This document shows positions 56,638-64,000 of a stretch of DNA of 64,000 bases, one piece after another. The position numbers and the translations under genes are program-made. Each line of letters begins with the position of its first letter. Positions within the stretch are counted from its first letter, which is position 1. The stretch is from assembly GCF_013284055.1 (NCBI RefSeq), contig NZ_CP054143.1:124001-188000 (forward strand), in the 5' to 3' direction. Origin of the DNA: Deefgea piscis. Its GTDB lineage: Bacteria; Pseudomonadota; Gammaproteobacteria; Burkholderiales; Chitinibacteraceae. The notes beneath the pieces are model-generated. The model was given only the letters and a program-made list of their open reading frames with translations, was not told where the DNA came from and did not search any database.

Positions 56638-56917
56638 TGGTAAAAATAAGATGATTTTACGGGGAATTGATGACAGGCAGTATGTCACTGCCAGTAAATT
56701 CATTTTTTTATTACGACTTGCCGCAAATACTGCTTTAAACGCGAGCACTTTGATAAGCGCATGGCATTGATCATTAAAAATTGAAATTCCCGACTAAAAG
56801 AGTACACTTTTATCCATATTCGCAACCATTTGCAGTACGCCACTTCGGCAGCGGGTCAAACCTCAACACGCAGTAATGAGCAAAAAGTGCATTCCCTTTT
56901 AGCGACTGGAGCAAAAG

Positions 56918-57391
56918 ATGCAAGGCGATAAAAAAATACTCAAAATACTCAATGGCGTACTAGGCAATGAATTAATCGCCATTAATCAAACCTTTTTGCA
57001 CGCCAGAATTTATAAAAACTGGGGCTATCAACAACTCAATAGCAAGGTTTACCATCAATCGATTGATGCGATGAAACAAGCCGATAAACTCATTGAACGG
57101 ATTTTGTTCTTAGAGGGGCTGCCCAATCTACAAGAGCTAGGAAAGCTACTGATCGGTGAGGATGTCGCCGAAATGCTCGCTTGTGATTTAACGCTCTATA
57201 GCAGCATGCTGCTGACACTACGTGATGCCATCAAGTCCTGTGAACACGCGCAAGACTATGTGAGCCGTGATGTCTTGGTGCATCTTTTAGAAGAGGAAGA
57301 AGAATATGTCGATTGGCTCGAAACCCAACAAACCTTAATCAAAGACATGGGTCTGGCCAACTATCTGCAATCACAAGCGTTTGGCGAATAA
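56918..57391 (+). CDS. bfr: Bacterioferritin, heme-binding subunit with a degenerate ferroxidase site
   Basis: A 157-residue ferritin-like subunit aligned directly with E. coli Bfr numbering. The heme ligand M52 is present (IDAMKQAD), but four ferroxidase ligands are replaced: E51 is Ala, H54 is Gln, E94 is Tyr and H130 is Tyr; E18 and E127 remain. It should therefore bind heme but not oxidise iron efficiently alone. The next gene, 11 bp downstream, encodes the complementary subunit, so both probably build a mixed 24-mer with split functions. A TGGAG ribosome-binding site precedes the ATG. Confidence 0.9.
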   Translation: MQGDKKILKILNGVLGNELIAINQTFLHARIYKNWGYQQLNSKVYHQSIDAMKQADKLIERILFLEGLPNLQELGKLLIGEDVAEMLACDLTLYSSMLLTLRDAIKSCEHAQDYVSRDVLVHLLEEEEEYVDWLETQQTLIKDMGLANYLQSQAFGE

Positions 57392-57402
57392 GGAAATACA
57401 TC

Positions 57403-57870
57403 ATGCAAGGTCATCCTGCCGTTTTACAAGCACTCAATAGTTTGCTTGCCGCTGAGCTGAGCTCAATTGATCAATATTTTATTCATAGCCAGATGTATCA
57501 CAACTGGGGTTATGACAAACTATTTACCCGCATCGATCATGAACGCCAAGATGAAATTGGCCACGCCACACTCCTCATCAAGCGCATTTTATTTTTAGAC
57601 GGCACGCCAAATATGGCCGATCGTACGCCATTACGCATTGGGCAAAATGTCGCGCAAATGCTGCAGCTGGATTTAGATACCGAATATGAAGTGGCCGCAG
57701 CGCTCAAAAAATCGATCGCCATCTGCGAAAAAGAACACGATTATGTGACGCGCGAAATTTTAGTCACTTTGCTCGATGATACCGAGCAAGACCACGCGCA
57801 TTGGCTAGAGCAACAATTATTGTTGATTCGTCAAATCAGTTTGGAAAACTACCTGCAATCGCAGATGTAA
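57403..57870 (+). CDS. bfr: Bacterioferritin, ferroxidase subunit lacking the heme Met
   Basis: A 155-residue subunit with an intact ferroxidase centre: E18, E51, H54 (DEIGH), E94 and the E-x-x-H pair (TEQDH, shifted by one residue). The heme-coordinating position 52 is Ile instead of Met. It complements the upstream subunit, as in the two-subunit bacterioferritins described from Pseudomonas putida and Neisseria. The ATG at 57403 has an AAGGAAA ribosome-binding site; the longer frame from 57313 runs into the first gene and is rejected. A strong terminator follows. Confidence 0.92.
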   Translation: MQGHPAVLQALNSLLAAELSSIDQYFIHSQMYHNWGYDKLFTRIDHERQDEIGHATLLIKRILFLDGTPNMADRTPLRIGQNVAQMLQLDLDTEYEVAAALKKSIAICEKEHDYVTREILVTLLDDTEQDHAHWLEQQLLLIRQISLENYLQSQM

Positions 57871-57890
57871 TCCACCTACCGCAAGTAATA

Positions 57891-57929
57891 AAAAGACTCG
57901 ATCTATCTCAACGAGATCGAGTCTTTTTT
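57891..57929 (+). terminator. Terminator of the bacterioferritin operon
   Basis: The stem AGACTCGATCT/AGATCGAGTCT with a 9-nt loop is followed by six T residues and preceded by an A-run. Confidence 0.93.
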
Positions 57930-57937
57930 ATGCCTTG

Positions 57938-57984
57938 GGTATTTAGTTATAGCCAATAAATTTAAACGCCTACAGCGTAATACC
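57938..57984. repeat. 47-nt palindromic element, copy 7
   Basis: Begins GGTATT and ends AATACC, exactly 47 nt, starting 9 bp after the bacterioferritin terminator. Outer arms extend to GGGTATT/AATACCC; the interior is diverged. Confidence 0.6.
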
Positions 57985-58148
57985 CCATAATGGCACAGTC
58001 AATTCATCGATATGACGATGCCGTAAAGATGACAGTGCCACAAAAAACACACTAAACCATGGGTTTAAATGGCCACACCCCACGACAATGTATACGGCAA
58101 TGTGGCTATTTTGCCACTAAACTAGCCCCTTTTTATTTTGAGTCTGCA

Positions 58149-58898
58149 ATGGCATTCAGCGTCATACTTAAAAGCATCATCAGTAGCTTTTTACTGCCTC
58201 CGGGTAGCTTAATTTTATTATTGGCACTGGCTTTTTCATTACGCCATCGCGCGCCAAAATGGAGTTTATGGCTATCTTGGTCCACATTATTGGCACTGTA
58301 TCTATTTAGCACGCCGCTAATGAGTAATGCACTTGCGAGTCGAGTTGAATTAAAACCACCGCTTGAGGCCAACACGAGCGCCACAGCCATCGTTGTGCTT
58401 GGCGGAGGCAAACGTTTTGGCGCGCTTGATATGCCAGAAAGTGAAACCATTAATAATGTGACTTTATCGCGTGTCCGTTATACCGCACAACTTCACCGAC
58501 TGCATCAGCTACCCGTTTTGGTCAGCGGTGGCTCGCCATTGGGCGGCGAGAGCGAAGCCAAATATATGCAACAAAGCTTACACAATGATTTTAATGTTAA
58601 GGTCACTTGGCTTGAATCAAGCTCAAACGATAGCGCCGACAATGCCAGCCAGAGCGCTAAATTATTACTGCCACAACACAAAAATATTCTGTTAGTCAGT
58701 TCAGCCGATCATTTACCACGCGCAATCCGTAGCTTTGAAAAAGCCGGTTTTACGGTGTTTCCTCAGCCAACAGACTATCACCACCATGAAGCATTCAGCA
58801 TCTTAAGCTTCGTGCCGCGCGCCAAAAATTTGGCCACTAGCAGCAACGCTCTGCGTGAACTACTCGGGCAGACGTGGTATCAACTCAGGAAAATATAA
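58149..58898 (+). CDS. YdcF/SanA/ElyC family (DUF218) membrane protein
   Basis: From the Met at 58149 the product is 249 residues. Two hydrophobic segments lie at about 5-29 and 39-57, followed by a DUF218 domain with AIVVLGGGKRF near 85, PVLVSGGSPLGGESEA near 130 and NASQSAKLL near 170. The double-helix N-terminus fits ElyC/YdcF-type envelope factors that act in peptidoglycan or lipid-carrier metabolism. The frame extends to 58059, but the first 30 residues look non-homologous. It ends 5 bp before a 47-nt element. Confidence 0.85.
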   Translation: MAFSVILKSIISSFLLPPGSLILLLALAFSLRHRAPKWSLWLSWSTLLALYLFSTPLMSNALASRVELKPPLEANTSATAIVVLGGGKRFGALDMPESETINNVTLSRVRYTAQLHRLHQLPVLVSGGSPLGGESEAKYMQQSLHNDFNVKVTWLESSSNDSADNASQSAKLLLPQHKNILLVSSADHLPRAIRSFEKAGFTVFPQPTDYHHHEAFSILSFVPRAKNLATSSNALRELLGQTWYQLRKI

Positions 58899-58902
58899 GA
58901 CC

Positions 58903-58949
58903 GGTATTGCCACCAAGCAGACAAGCTAAATGCAGTACAGCGCAATACC
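58903..58949. repeat. 47-nt palindromic element, copy 8
   Basis: Begins GGTATTGCCA and ends GCGCAATACC, exactly 47 nt, with an 8-bp outer stem GGTATTGC/GCAATACC. It starts 5 bp after the YdcF-type stop, and its last base begins a solitary MITE end. Confidence 0.7.
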
Positions 58950-58964
58950 TAGGGTCTGTTGACG
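58949..58964. mobile_element. Solitary end of the MITE-like element
   Basis: CTAGGGTCTGTTGACG is identical to the first 16 bp of the element at 44692-44963. No matching right end lies nearby; after it the sequence becomes T/A-rich and then enters the VOC gene. It may be a deletion remnant or an outer boundary of an element that has lost its body. Confidence 0.6.
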
Positions 58965-58984
58965 ATTTATTTTTAAATTTATTT

Positions 58985-59383
58985 TTAAGAATAGACAAAA
59001 TCTGGGTGCCAGACGACTTCCCAAATATGGCCATCAGGGTCGGCAAAAAAGGCGCAATATGCACCCCATTTCGCCCAGTGCGCCGCCTTGAGTAAGACTG
59101 CGCCACCTTGCAGCGCTTGCTGCAGCAGTTGATCGACCTCGCCCGCGGCGGCGACATTATGCGCCAAGGCACTGCGCCCTAAGCCAGCAGGCGCTAATGT
59201 TGTCCCCAAGTCGCACGCCAAAGCATCCGCACAATACAGCGCCAATTGCAGCGTTGAGAAATCAAAAAAAACCACTTGCTCAGTGACTTTACGCGGCGTT
59301 AACCCCAGCGCATCACGATAAAAAATCAATGATCGATTTAAATCGTTCACCGCCAAGGTAATAAAACTAATTCGAGCTTGCAT
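58985..59383 (-). CDS. VOC (glyoxalase/bleomycin-resistance fold) family protein
   Basis: A 132-residue protein with two beta-alpha-beta-beta-beta modules: ISFITLAVNDLNRSLIFYRDALGL at the start and AYCAFFADPDGHIWEVVWHPDF at the end. The second module has the typical DPDGHxWE metal ligand motif. Members bind a divalent metal and act on diverse substrates; no function can be named. Its start codon touches the stop of cheR, so both may be co-transcribed. Confidence 0.85.
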   Translation of the reverse strand: MQARISFITLAVNDLNRSLIFYRDALGLTPRKVTEQVVFFDFSTLQLALYCADALACDLGTTLAPAGLGRSALAHNVAAAGEVDQLLQQALQGGAVLLKAAHWAKWGAYCAFFADPDGHIWEVVWHPDFVYS

Positions 59384-60217
59384 TTATCGAGCTAGAGGAC
59401 TGGCTTGGGCTAATTCATACACGGTTTTACCCTGCAATTTAAAATACTCAACAGCATGGTACAAATTTTCTGAGTGCCCGACATACAGTAAACCTGCCGT
59501 TTTCATTAACGGGGCAAATCGTTGCAATATTTTGAGCTGTGTTGGTTTATCAAAATAAATCATCACGTTGCGACAAAATATGGCATCAAATTGTCCACGA
59601 ATCATCCAATTGGCTTCAATTAAATTCAGCTTGCGAAATACAATCATATCGCGCAGCTCTTGCTTTAATTGATAACGCCCATCCGCTTGCTGATTAAAAA
59701 ATCGACTCACCCGTTGTGGACCTAATTTTTGTACCTCATCAGCGGGATAAATCCCTAAGCGAGCAACATCGAGCACATTGGTGTCTAAGTCAGTAGCCAA
59801 GACTTTCACCGGTGGGCGCAAGCTATCAAATGCTTCGCAGGCGGTGATTGCAATTGAATACGGCTCTTCGCCAGTGCTTGAGGCAGAGCACCAAATATTA
59901 ATAACCCCCACGGTACGCAGCGTTTTTAATTGCTGATTAAGAATATCAAAATGATGCGCTTCTCGAAAAAACGAGGTGAGATTGGTCGTTAATGAATTGG
60001 TAAATAATTCAAATTCTTTTTGATCGCCGCGCTCTAAAACATGCAAATAATCATTAAACGATTTTAAATTTAATGCGCGTAAGCGTTTGGCCAAGCGCCC
60101 ATAAACCATATCTTGTTTTGAGCTCGCCAGCGCAATACCGGCATAGTTGTAAATCAGGGTGCGAACCTTTTCAAAGTCCGCATCAGTAAATTGAAATTCT
60201 CGATGATTAGACAGCAT
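59384..60217 (-). CDS. cheR: CheR-type chemoreceptor glutamate methyltransferase
   Basis: A 277-residue protein from the Met at 60217, which has a GGAAA ribosome-binding site; the frame is open to 60301 but the added residues are not CheR-like. The N-terminal helical domain (about 8-75) precedes the SAM-binding domain with SASSTGEEPYSIAI near 115, ATDLDTNVLDVARLGIYP near 145 and FDAIFCRNVMIYFDKPTQ near 212. It methylates MCP glutamates using SAM. No other che gene is in the window, so it is an isolated CheR. Confidence 0.92.
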   Translation of the reverse strand: MLSNHREFQFTDADFEKVRTLIYNYAGIALASSKQDMVYGRLAKRLRALNLKSFNDYLHVLERGDQKEFELFTNSLTTNLTSFFREAHHFDILNQQLKTLRTVGVINIWCSASSTGEEPYSIAITACEAFDSLRPPVKVLATDLDTNVLDVARLGIYPADEVQKLGPQRVSRFFNQQADGRYQLKQELRDMIVFRKLNLIEANWMIRGQFDAIFCRNVMIYFDKPTQLKILQRFAPLMKTAGLLYVGHSENLYHAVEYFKLQGKTVYELAQASPLAR

Positions 60218-60385
60218 GTAGGCATTTCCAGAAATAACAACGGCGTATTCGAGGCTGTTCACATTAGGTCTGATTATATGAGTATTGCTGCTCAGTCGCA
60301 CAATTGATGTCTAGCTTCTGACTTCAATTAGCCCCACTAAGCAGCTCAACTCAACGCTAACTGACGTTTAGCGATACAACAAATT

Positions 60386-61912
60386 TTATTTCAAACCTAA
60401 ATCATTCCAAATCGCATTAATTCTGGCGACAGCGCCAGCGTCACGCTCAATCACCCGCCCCCATTCCCTATGGGTTTCACCGGGCATTTTATTGGTGGCA
60501 TCCAAGCCCATTTTGCCGCCCAAACCCGAAATTGGACTGGCAAAGTCCAGATAATCGATCGGAGTATGCTCAACCAGCGTGGTGTCACGTACTGGATCCA
60601 TTCTGGTGGTAATGGCCCAAATGACTTCTTTCCAATCGCGGCAATCGACATCATCATCAACAATAATGATGTATTTAGTGTACATAAACTGACGCAAATA
60701 AGACCAAACACCAAACATAATGCGTTTAGCATGGCCTGGATATTGTTTTTTGATCGATACAATCGCCATCCGATAGCTGCAGCCTTCGGGGGGCAGATAA
60801 AAATCAACAATTTCTGGAAATTGTTTTTGCAAAATAGGCACAAAGACTTCATTCAGTGCCACGCCCAAAATTGCCGGTTCATCTGGCGGTTTGCCGGTGT
60901 AGGTGCTGTGATAAATCGGATCCGGCCGACTGGTGATGCGCTCAACTTCAAACACTGGAAACCAATCTTGCTCATTGTAATAACCCGTGTGATCGCCATA
61001 CGGGCCTTCTAGGGCATGCAAGAAACCATTCACTTCTTTTAGCGGAGTGCCATGCTCAGAAAAACCGCTATATCCTGTTTCGCAGGCTTTAAGCACGCCT
61101 TCGAGAATGATTTCTGCGCTGGCTGGCACTTGTAAATCAGAACCGATGCATTTGACCAACTCGGTTTTGCTGCCGCGCAACAGTCCCGCAAATTGGTATT
61201 CACTCAGTGAATCCGGTACCGGCGTCACTGCGCCAAGAATGGTCGCTGGATCGCAACCTAACACCACGGCGACGGGGTAGTCCACGCCTGGGTTTTGTTT
61301 GGCATGCTCACGAAAATCCAATGCGCCGCCACGATGAGCCAGCCAGCGCATAATTAATTGGTTTTTTGCAATTAATTGCTGCCGATAAATACCCAGATTT
61401 TGCCGCTTTTTATTCGGCCCACGGGTGACGACCAAGCCCCATGTAATCAGCGGTGCAATATCACCCGGCCAGCAATGTTGAATCGGCAGTTGTGTCAGGT
61501 CGACATCCGTTCCGGCAATCACGTTTTCTTGGCAAAGCCCTTTGCGTACTTCTTTGGGCGCCATATTGAGCACTTGCTTGAGCAGTGGCAGTTTATCCCA
61601 CGCATCTTTAAAGCCCTTTGGCGGTTCAGGCTCTTTTAGATAGGCCAAAGTATGACCAATCTCTCTGAGCGCGGAGACTTCTTGTGCCCCCATCCCTAGC
61701 GCCACGCGGCGCGGCGTACCAAACAGATTTGCCAATACTGGCATCGTATGACCGGGTACATTTTCAAATAAAACGGCAGGGCCTTGGGCGCGCAAAATAC
61801 GGTCACACAGCTCAGTCATTTCTAATTGAGGCGAAACCGGAATCTGAATCCGCTTTAATTCGCCTTGCACTTCCAGCTGCGCCATAAAATCACGCAAATC
61901 ATGGTACTTCAT
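60386..61912 (-). CDS. ubiD: 4-hydroxy-3-polyprenylbenzoate decarboxylase
   Basis: A 508-residue prenylated-FMN decarboxylase of ubiquinone synthesis (E. coli UbiD 497). It starts [22 protein letters not shown] and has the UbiD segments [19 protein letters not shown] (about 172-190), [15 protein letters not shown] (about 296-310, with the catalytic Glu nearby) and [22 protein letters not shown] near 420. The prenylated FMN must be supplied by UbiX, which is not in the window. A minus-strand terminator separates it from the upstream mutarotase gene. Confidence 0.95.
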   Translation of the reverse strand: MKYHDLRDFMAQLEVQGELKRIQIPVSPQLEMTELCDRILRAQGPAVLFENVPGHTMPVLANLFGTPRRVALGMGAQEVSALREIGHTLAYLKEPEPPKGFKDAWDKLPLLKQVLNMAPKEVRKGLCQENVIAGTDVDLTQLPIQHCWPGDIAPLITWGLVVTRGPNKKRQNLGIYRQQLIAKNQLIMRWLAHRGGALDFREHAKQNPGVDYPVAVVLGCDPATILGAVTPVPDSLSEYQFAGLLRGSKTELVKCIGSDLQVPASAEIILEGVLKACETGYSGFSEHGTPLKEVNGFLHALEGPYGDHTGYYNEQDWFPVFEVERITSRPDPIYHSTYTGKPPDEPAILGVALNEVFVPILQKQFPEIVDFYLPPEGCSYRMAIVSIKKQYPGHAKRIMFGVWSYLRQFMYTKYIIIVDDDVDCRDWKEVIWAITTRMDPVRDTTLVEHTPIDYLDFASPISGLGGKMGLDATNKMPGETHREWGRVIERDAGAVARINAIWNDLGLK

Positions 61913-61924
61913 AACTAGCCACCC

Positions 61925-61951
61925 AAAAAAATGCCCGGTGATGACCGGGCG
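61925..61951 (-). terminator. Intrinsic terminator of the mutarotase gene
   Basis: On the minus strand GCCCGGT/ACCGGGC with a 4-nt loop is followed by seven T residues, 23 bp after the mutarotase stop and ahead of ubiD. Confidence 0.9.
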
Positions 61952-61973
61952 TAGTCGTCGTTAATGCGTTAAT

Positions 61974-62864
61974 TTAAGCCGATAAGCTCATGGTCGCGGT
62001 ATGCGTTTCACCTGCGGCGAGCAATAAGCCATTATCAAACACATTGCCGCGTTCAACACAGACAAAAGTTTGATTCACACCCGCGCCAAGATCGCCAATA
62101 TTGGCCGCATGTGCGCCCGGATTCCAAACAACAGCACTGTGCGTATCGCTAACAATTTGAATGCTACGCTGAGCAGTCACAATTTTTTGCTCGGCTGGCA
62201 CATTTAAATACACCCGATCGGTGGTACCAGAAAAAGTCATATCGCCCGTTTGCAATAAGCGGACATGCTCACCGACGGTATCAATATATTCGCAACCCGC
62301 CAAACCTTGCACAGCAACCTGGGTATAGTCTTCAACTGCAAAGTAGCTATGGAACGCGTAGGTATACGGTAGAGATGTATCGCTTCGATTTTCGATTTTT
62401 AAACTTAAATCCAAGCAACGCCCTACTCGAACAGTCAATTCAAACTCAAACGCATGTGGCCAAATCGCCAAGGTTTGTTCATTGTCTTGCAAGCATAAAA
62501 CCAGCTCGGTACCACCATCAGCTAAATTTTGCGCTGAGCGCAACTGCCAATCCATGGCACGGGCAAAACCATGTGAAGGCAAGCCATCAGGGTGGCCACC
62601 AAACCATGGCATACACAGCGGAATGCCACCGCGAATTGCTTTAGCTGGCTTAAAAATGGCATTGGGTGACAGCCAAAGCAAATCTTGGCCTTGCGCAGGA
62701 ATGTATGAAATCAAGTGCGCGCCTTGCAGCGCCAACACGGCCGAGCCCAAGGTATTTTCAACCACCAATAGGGCTAAGCCCTCGCCCTCGGTTTGATAAT
62801 AAGCACTAGACGTTGTCAGGCGTACACCATTGACTTGCGCTAACATTGTTTCGATTTGCTTCAT
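61974..62864 (-). CDS. D-hexose-6-phosphate mutarotase (YeaD-like)
   Basis: The 296-residue product has the galactose-mutarotase-like fold: LALQGAHLISYIPAQGQDLLWLSPNAIF and IRGGIPLCMPWFGGHPDGLPSHGFAR are typical of YeaD-type glucose-6-phosphate epimerases, with the catalytic His in SHGFAR (near 102) and a downstream Glu. It interconverts alpha and beta anomers of hexose 6-phosphates. The Met at 62864 has GGAG nine bases ahead; two ATG codons upstream are alternatives. Confidence 0.87.
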   Translation of the reverse strand: MKQIETMLAQVNGVRLTTSSAYYQTEGEGLALLVVENTLGSAVLALQGAHLISYIPAQGQDLLWLSPNAIFKPAKAIRGGIPLCMPWFGGHPDGLPSHGFARAMDWQLRSAQNLADGGTELVLCLQDNEQTLAIWPHAFEFELTVRVGRCLDLSLKIENRSDTSLPYTYAFHSYFAVEDYTQVAVQGLAGCEYIDTVGEHVRLLQTGDMTFSGTTDRVYLNVPAEQKIVTAQRSIQIVSDTHSAVVWNPGAHAANIGDLGAGVNQTFVCVERGNVFDNGLLLAAGETHTATMSLSA

Positions 62865-62922
62865 TTGCAAAAACTCCATCGCCATGCGGCTTATTTTAAT
62901 TTAAAGCCGCATTCAAGCGGCA

Positions 62923-63339
62923 TTACTTTTGATCGGGTACCCAGACCAAGGCATCCCCAGTCAGAACGACTTCGCCTTTAACCCAGCATTCGGTCAATAA
63001 TTTCACTCTTTGTTTATCAAGCAGAACTTCAAGCACCGTGACCCGCGCAGTCACCGTATCGCCAATCCGTACTGGCTTCACAAAGCGCAAATTTTGCCCC
63101 ATATAAATGCAACCCGGGCCGGGCAATTTTGTGCCAATCACGGTTGAAATCAAACTGGCGGTTAACATCCCATGGGCAATTCGCCCAGCAAACGGAGTTT
63201 GGCTGGCAAACTCTTCATCAATATGCATCGGGTTATTGTCACCACTGAGTCCTGCAAATAACACAACATCGGTTTCAGTCAGCGTTTTACGAAATTCATC
63301 TGAATCACCAACGGCGATTTGATTCAAAAATCGAGTCAT
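62923..63339 (-). CDS. MaoC-like (R)-hydratase family protein
   Basis: A 138-residue hotdog-fold protein with SGDNNPMHIDEEFASQTPFAGRIAHGML (about 33-60), the hydratase-2 motif whose Asp and His are catalytic in PhaJ-type enzymes. Probable reaction: hydration of trans-2-enoyl-CoA to (R)-3-hydroxyacyl-CoA, which can supply polyhydroxyalkanoate synthesis. No pha gene is next to it, so that role is inference. It precedes the mutarotase on the same strand with a 37-bp gap. Confidence 0.85.
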   Translation of the reverse strand: MTRFLNQIAVGDSDEFRKTLTETDVVLFAGLSGDNNPMHIDEEFASQTPFAGRIAHGMLTASLISTVIGTKLPGPGCIYMGQNLRFVKPVRIGDTVTARVTVLEVLLDKQRVKLLTECWVKGEVVLTGDALVWVPDQK

Positions 63340-63434
63340 TGCAAACCCCTTATGCAGATTGATTAAAACGTCAATCAGCTACATTAACCATCGTACAAGG
63401 GATGAGCAATCCTTTTATTAATTCAGCGCAAAAA

Positions 63435-64000
63435 TTAAGGCAAAGTGCTCGGTGGAATGCCTTGAATACTGCGCTCAGGATCAAACCAGCGCGAAATCCA
63501 TTTAAACGAGCGTCGCCAAGCGTCTTGTGCCGCAAAGGAATTGGGATTGGCGCGTCTATCAACTAATTTATTCATTTGTGCTTTGTTTTTGAATACTTCA
63601 GCATCTGCAAAGTCATGCTCCGCATCGGGATAACTCACTTGATGAAATAGGTCTTGCCCTGATTTTTCACCTAAGCGCCGACAAGATTCGGCAGTGCTTT
63701 TTTTCCCTTCTTCCCCAACAAGCAATAAGGTGGGAGCCGCCACACGATAAGGTGAGCGACCTAAAAACATTTGGCAGTTGGGATAAAATGCTACGGCGGA
63801 TTTAACCCCAGGCTCTCGTCGATTCATTAATGCCAGCACCGTGCTAGCACCATCAGACCAGCCAATCACCGCAATTCGGCTAGCATCAACTTCGTTTCTC
63901 GCTTTAAGCCAAGCAATGGCAATCTGCGCATCATTGGCTCTTAAGCCAGTGTTTTTTCGTTTATTACGGCTAGAAAAACAGCCTTGGCGTTTTCCTTTTG
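63435..64000 (-). CDS. Dienelactone hydrolase family alpha/beta hydrolase, truncated by the window edge
   Basis: The minus-strand frame is open from the window edge to a stop at 63435 (188 codons visible). It shows VIGWSDGAST, a GxSxG nucleophile elbow with Ser, TLLLVGEEGKKS with a Glu at the usual acid region and YPDAEHDFADAEVF with the catalytic His. The pattern DPERSI and WKARNEVDASRIAVIGW-type linkage (here WLKARNEVDASRIA) fits the dienelactone hydrolase family, which contains many uncharacterised secreted or cytoplasmic hydrolases. The N-terminus lies outside the window. Confidence 0.78.
   Translation of the reverse strand, partial: KGKRQGCFSSRNKRKNTGLRANDAQIAIAWLKARNEVDASRIAVIGWSDGASTVLALMNRREPGVKSAVAFYPNCQMFLGRSPYRVAAPTLLLVGEEGKKSTAESCRRLGEKSGQDLFHQVSYPDAEHDFADAEVFKNKAQMNKLVDRRANPNSFAAQDAWRRSFKWISRWFDPERSIQGIPPSTLP

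Noticed and set aside
57313-57402. N-terminal extension of the second bacterioferritin
   Set aside because: It overlaps the first subunit gene; the Met at 57403 has a ribosome-binding site and aligns with the bacterioferritin N-terminus.

Overview
The window reads as a chromosomal segment of a betaproteobacterium of the order Neisseriales, most likely a chitin-using Chitinibacteraceae relative (Deefgea/Chitinibacter type). This is inferred from gene content and protein flavour: a serC-pheA-hisC run behind gyrA, a DUF3460 protein, an RmpM-like OmpA protein, a heme/ferroxidase bacterioferritin pair, a GbpA-like chitin monooxygenase and moderate GC. No phage, plasmid, CRISPR array or rRNA gene is seen.

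Layout. 1-5000: end of lysA, gltS, a periplasmic PDC protein paired with a membrane diguanylate cyclase, and the tRNA-modification gene tsaC/sua5. 5000-8790: an AT-rich type IV minor-pilin operon (pilE-like, fimT, pilW, pilX, pilV), whose last product ends in a chitin-binding-like module. 8870-18000: an Orn/Lys/Arg decarboxylase, clpB, a small YjfB protein and dnaE. 18000-21950: an anaerobic pyruvate formate-lyase locus (FNR-type boxes, pflB, a 61-residue spare glycyl-radical subunit, pflA). 22000-24100: DUF808 protein, FMN reductase, a REP-like pair and a DUF3460 gene. 24270-32790 (minus strand): gyrA, two thioesterases, serC, a small membrane protein, pheA, a LOG-family gene, a GNAT gene and hisC. 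33150-40650: ompA, lolA-rarA, dps, serS, nfeD-SPFH and a DHH phosphoesterase. 40700-42050: a degenerate ArnD-like protein and a PilZ protein.

42429-43321 holds eight tRNA genes, four tRNA-Val(UAC) and four tRNA-Asp(GUC), strictly alternating. A PAS protein without output domain, a 272-bp MITE-like element and hrpA follow. 49100-54200 carries a new 45-residue membrane ORF, dcuA, sseA and cstA with its YbdD partner. 54536-55813 is a secreted AA10 chitin monooxygenase. The rest has an inositol-monophosphatase-family gene, two bacterioferritin genes, a DUF218 protein, a VOC protein, cheR, ubiD, a hexose-phosphate mutarotase, a MaoC hydratase and a truncated hydrolase.

The most unusual signal is non-coding: eight intergenic palindromic elements, each exactly 47 nt, beginning (G/T)GTAT and ending ATACC, scattered over the window and mostly just 3' of genes. 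The most interesting protein signal is the pilV-like minor pilin with a CBM5/12-like tail resembling the chitin-binding module of the monooxygenase, suggesting pilus-mediated chitin attachment. Start codons were chosen from ribosome-binding sites and family lengths; all functions are assigned by reading motifs, without database searches.
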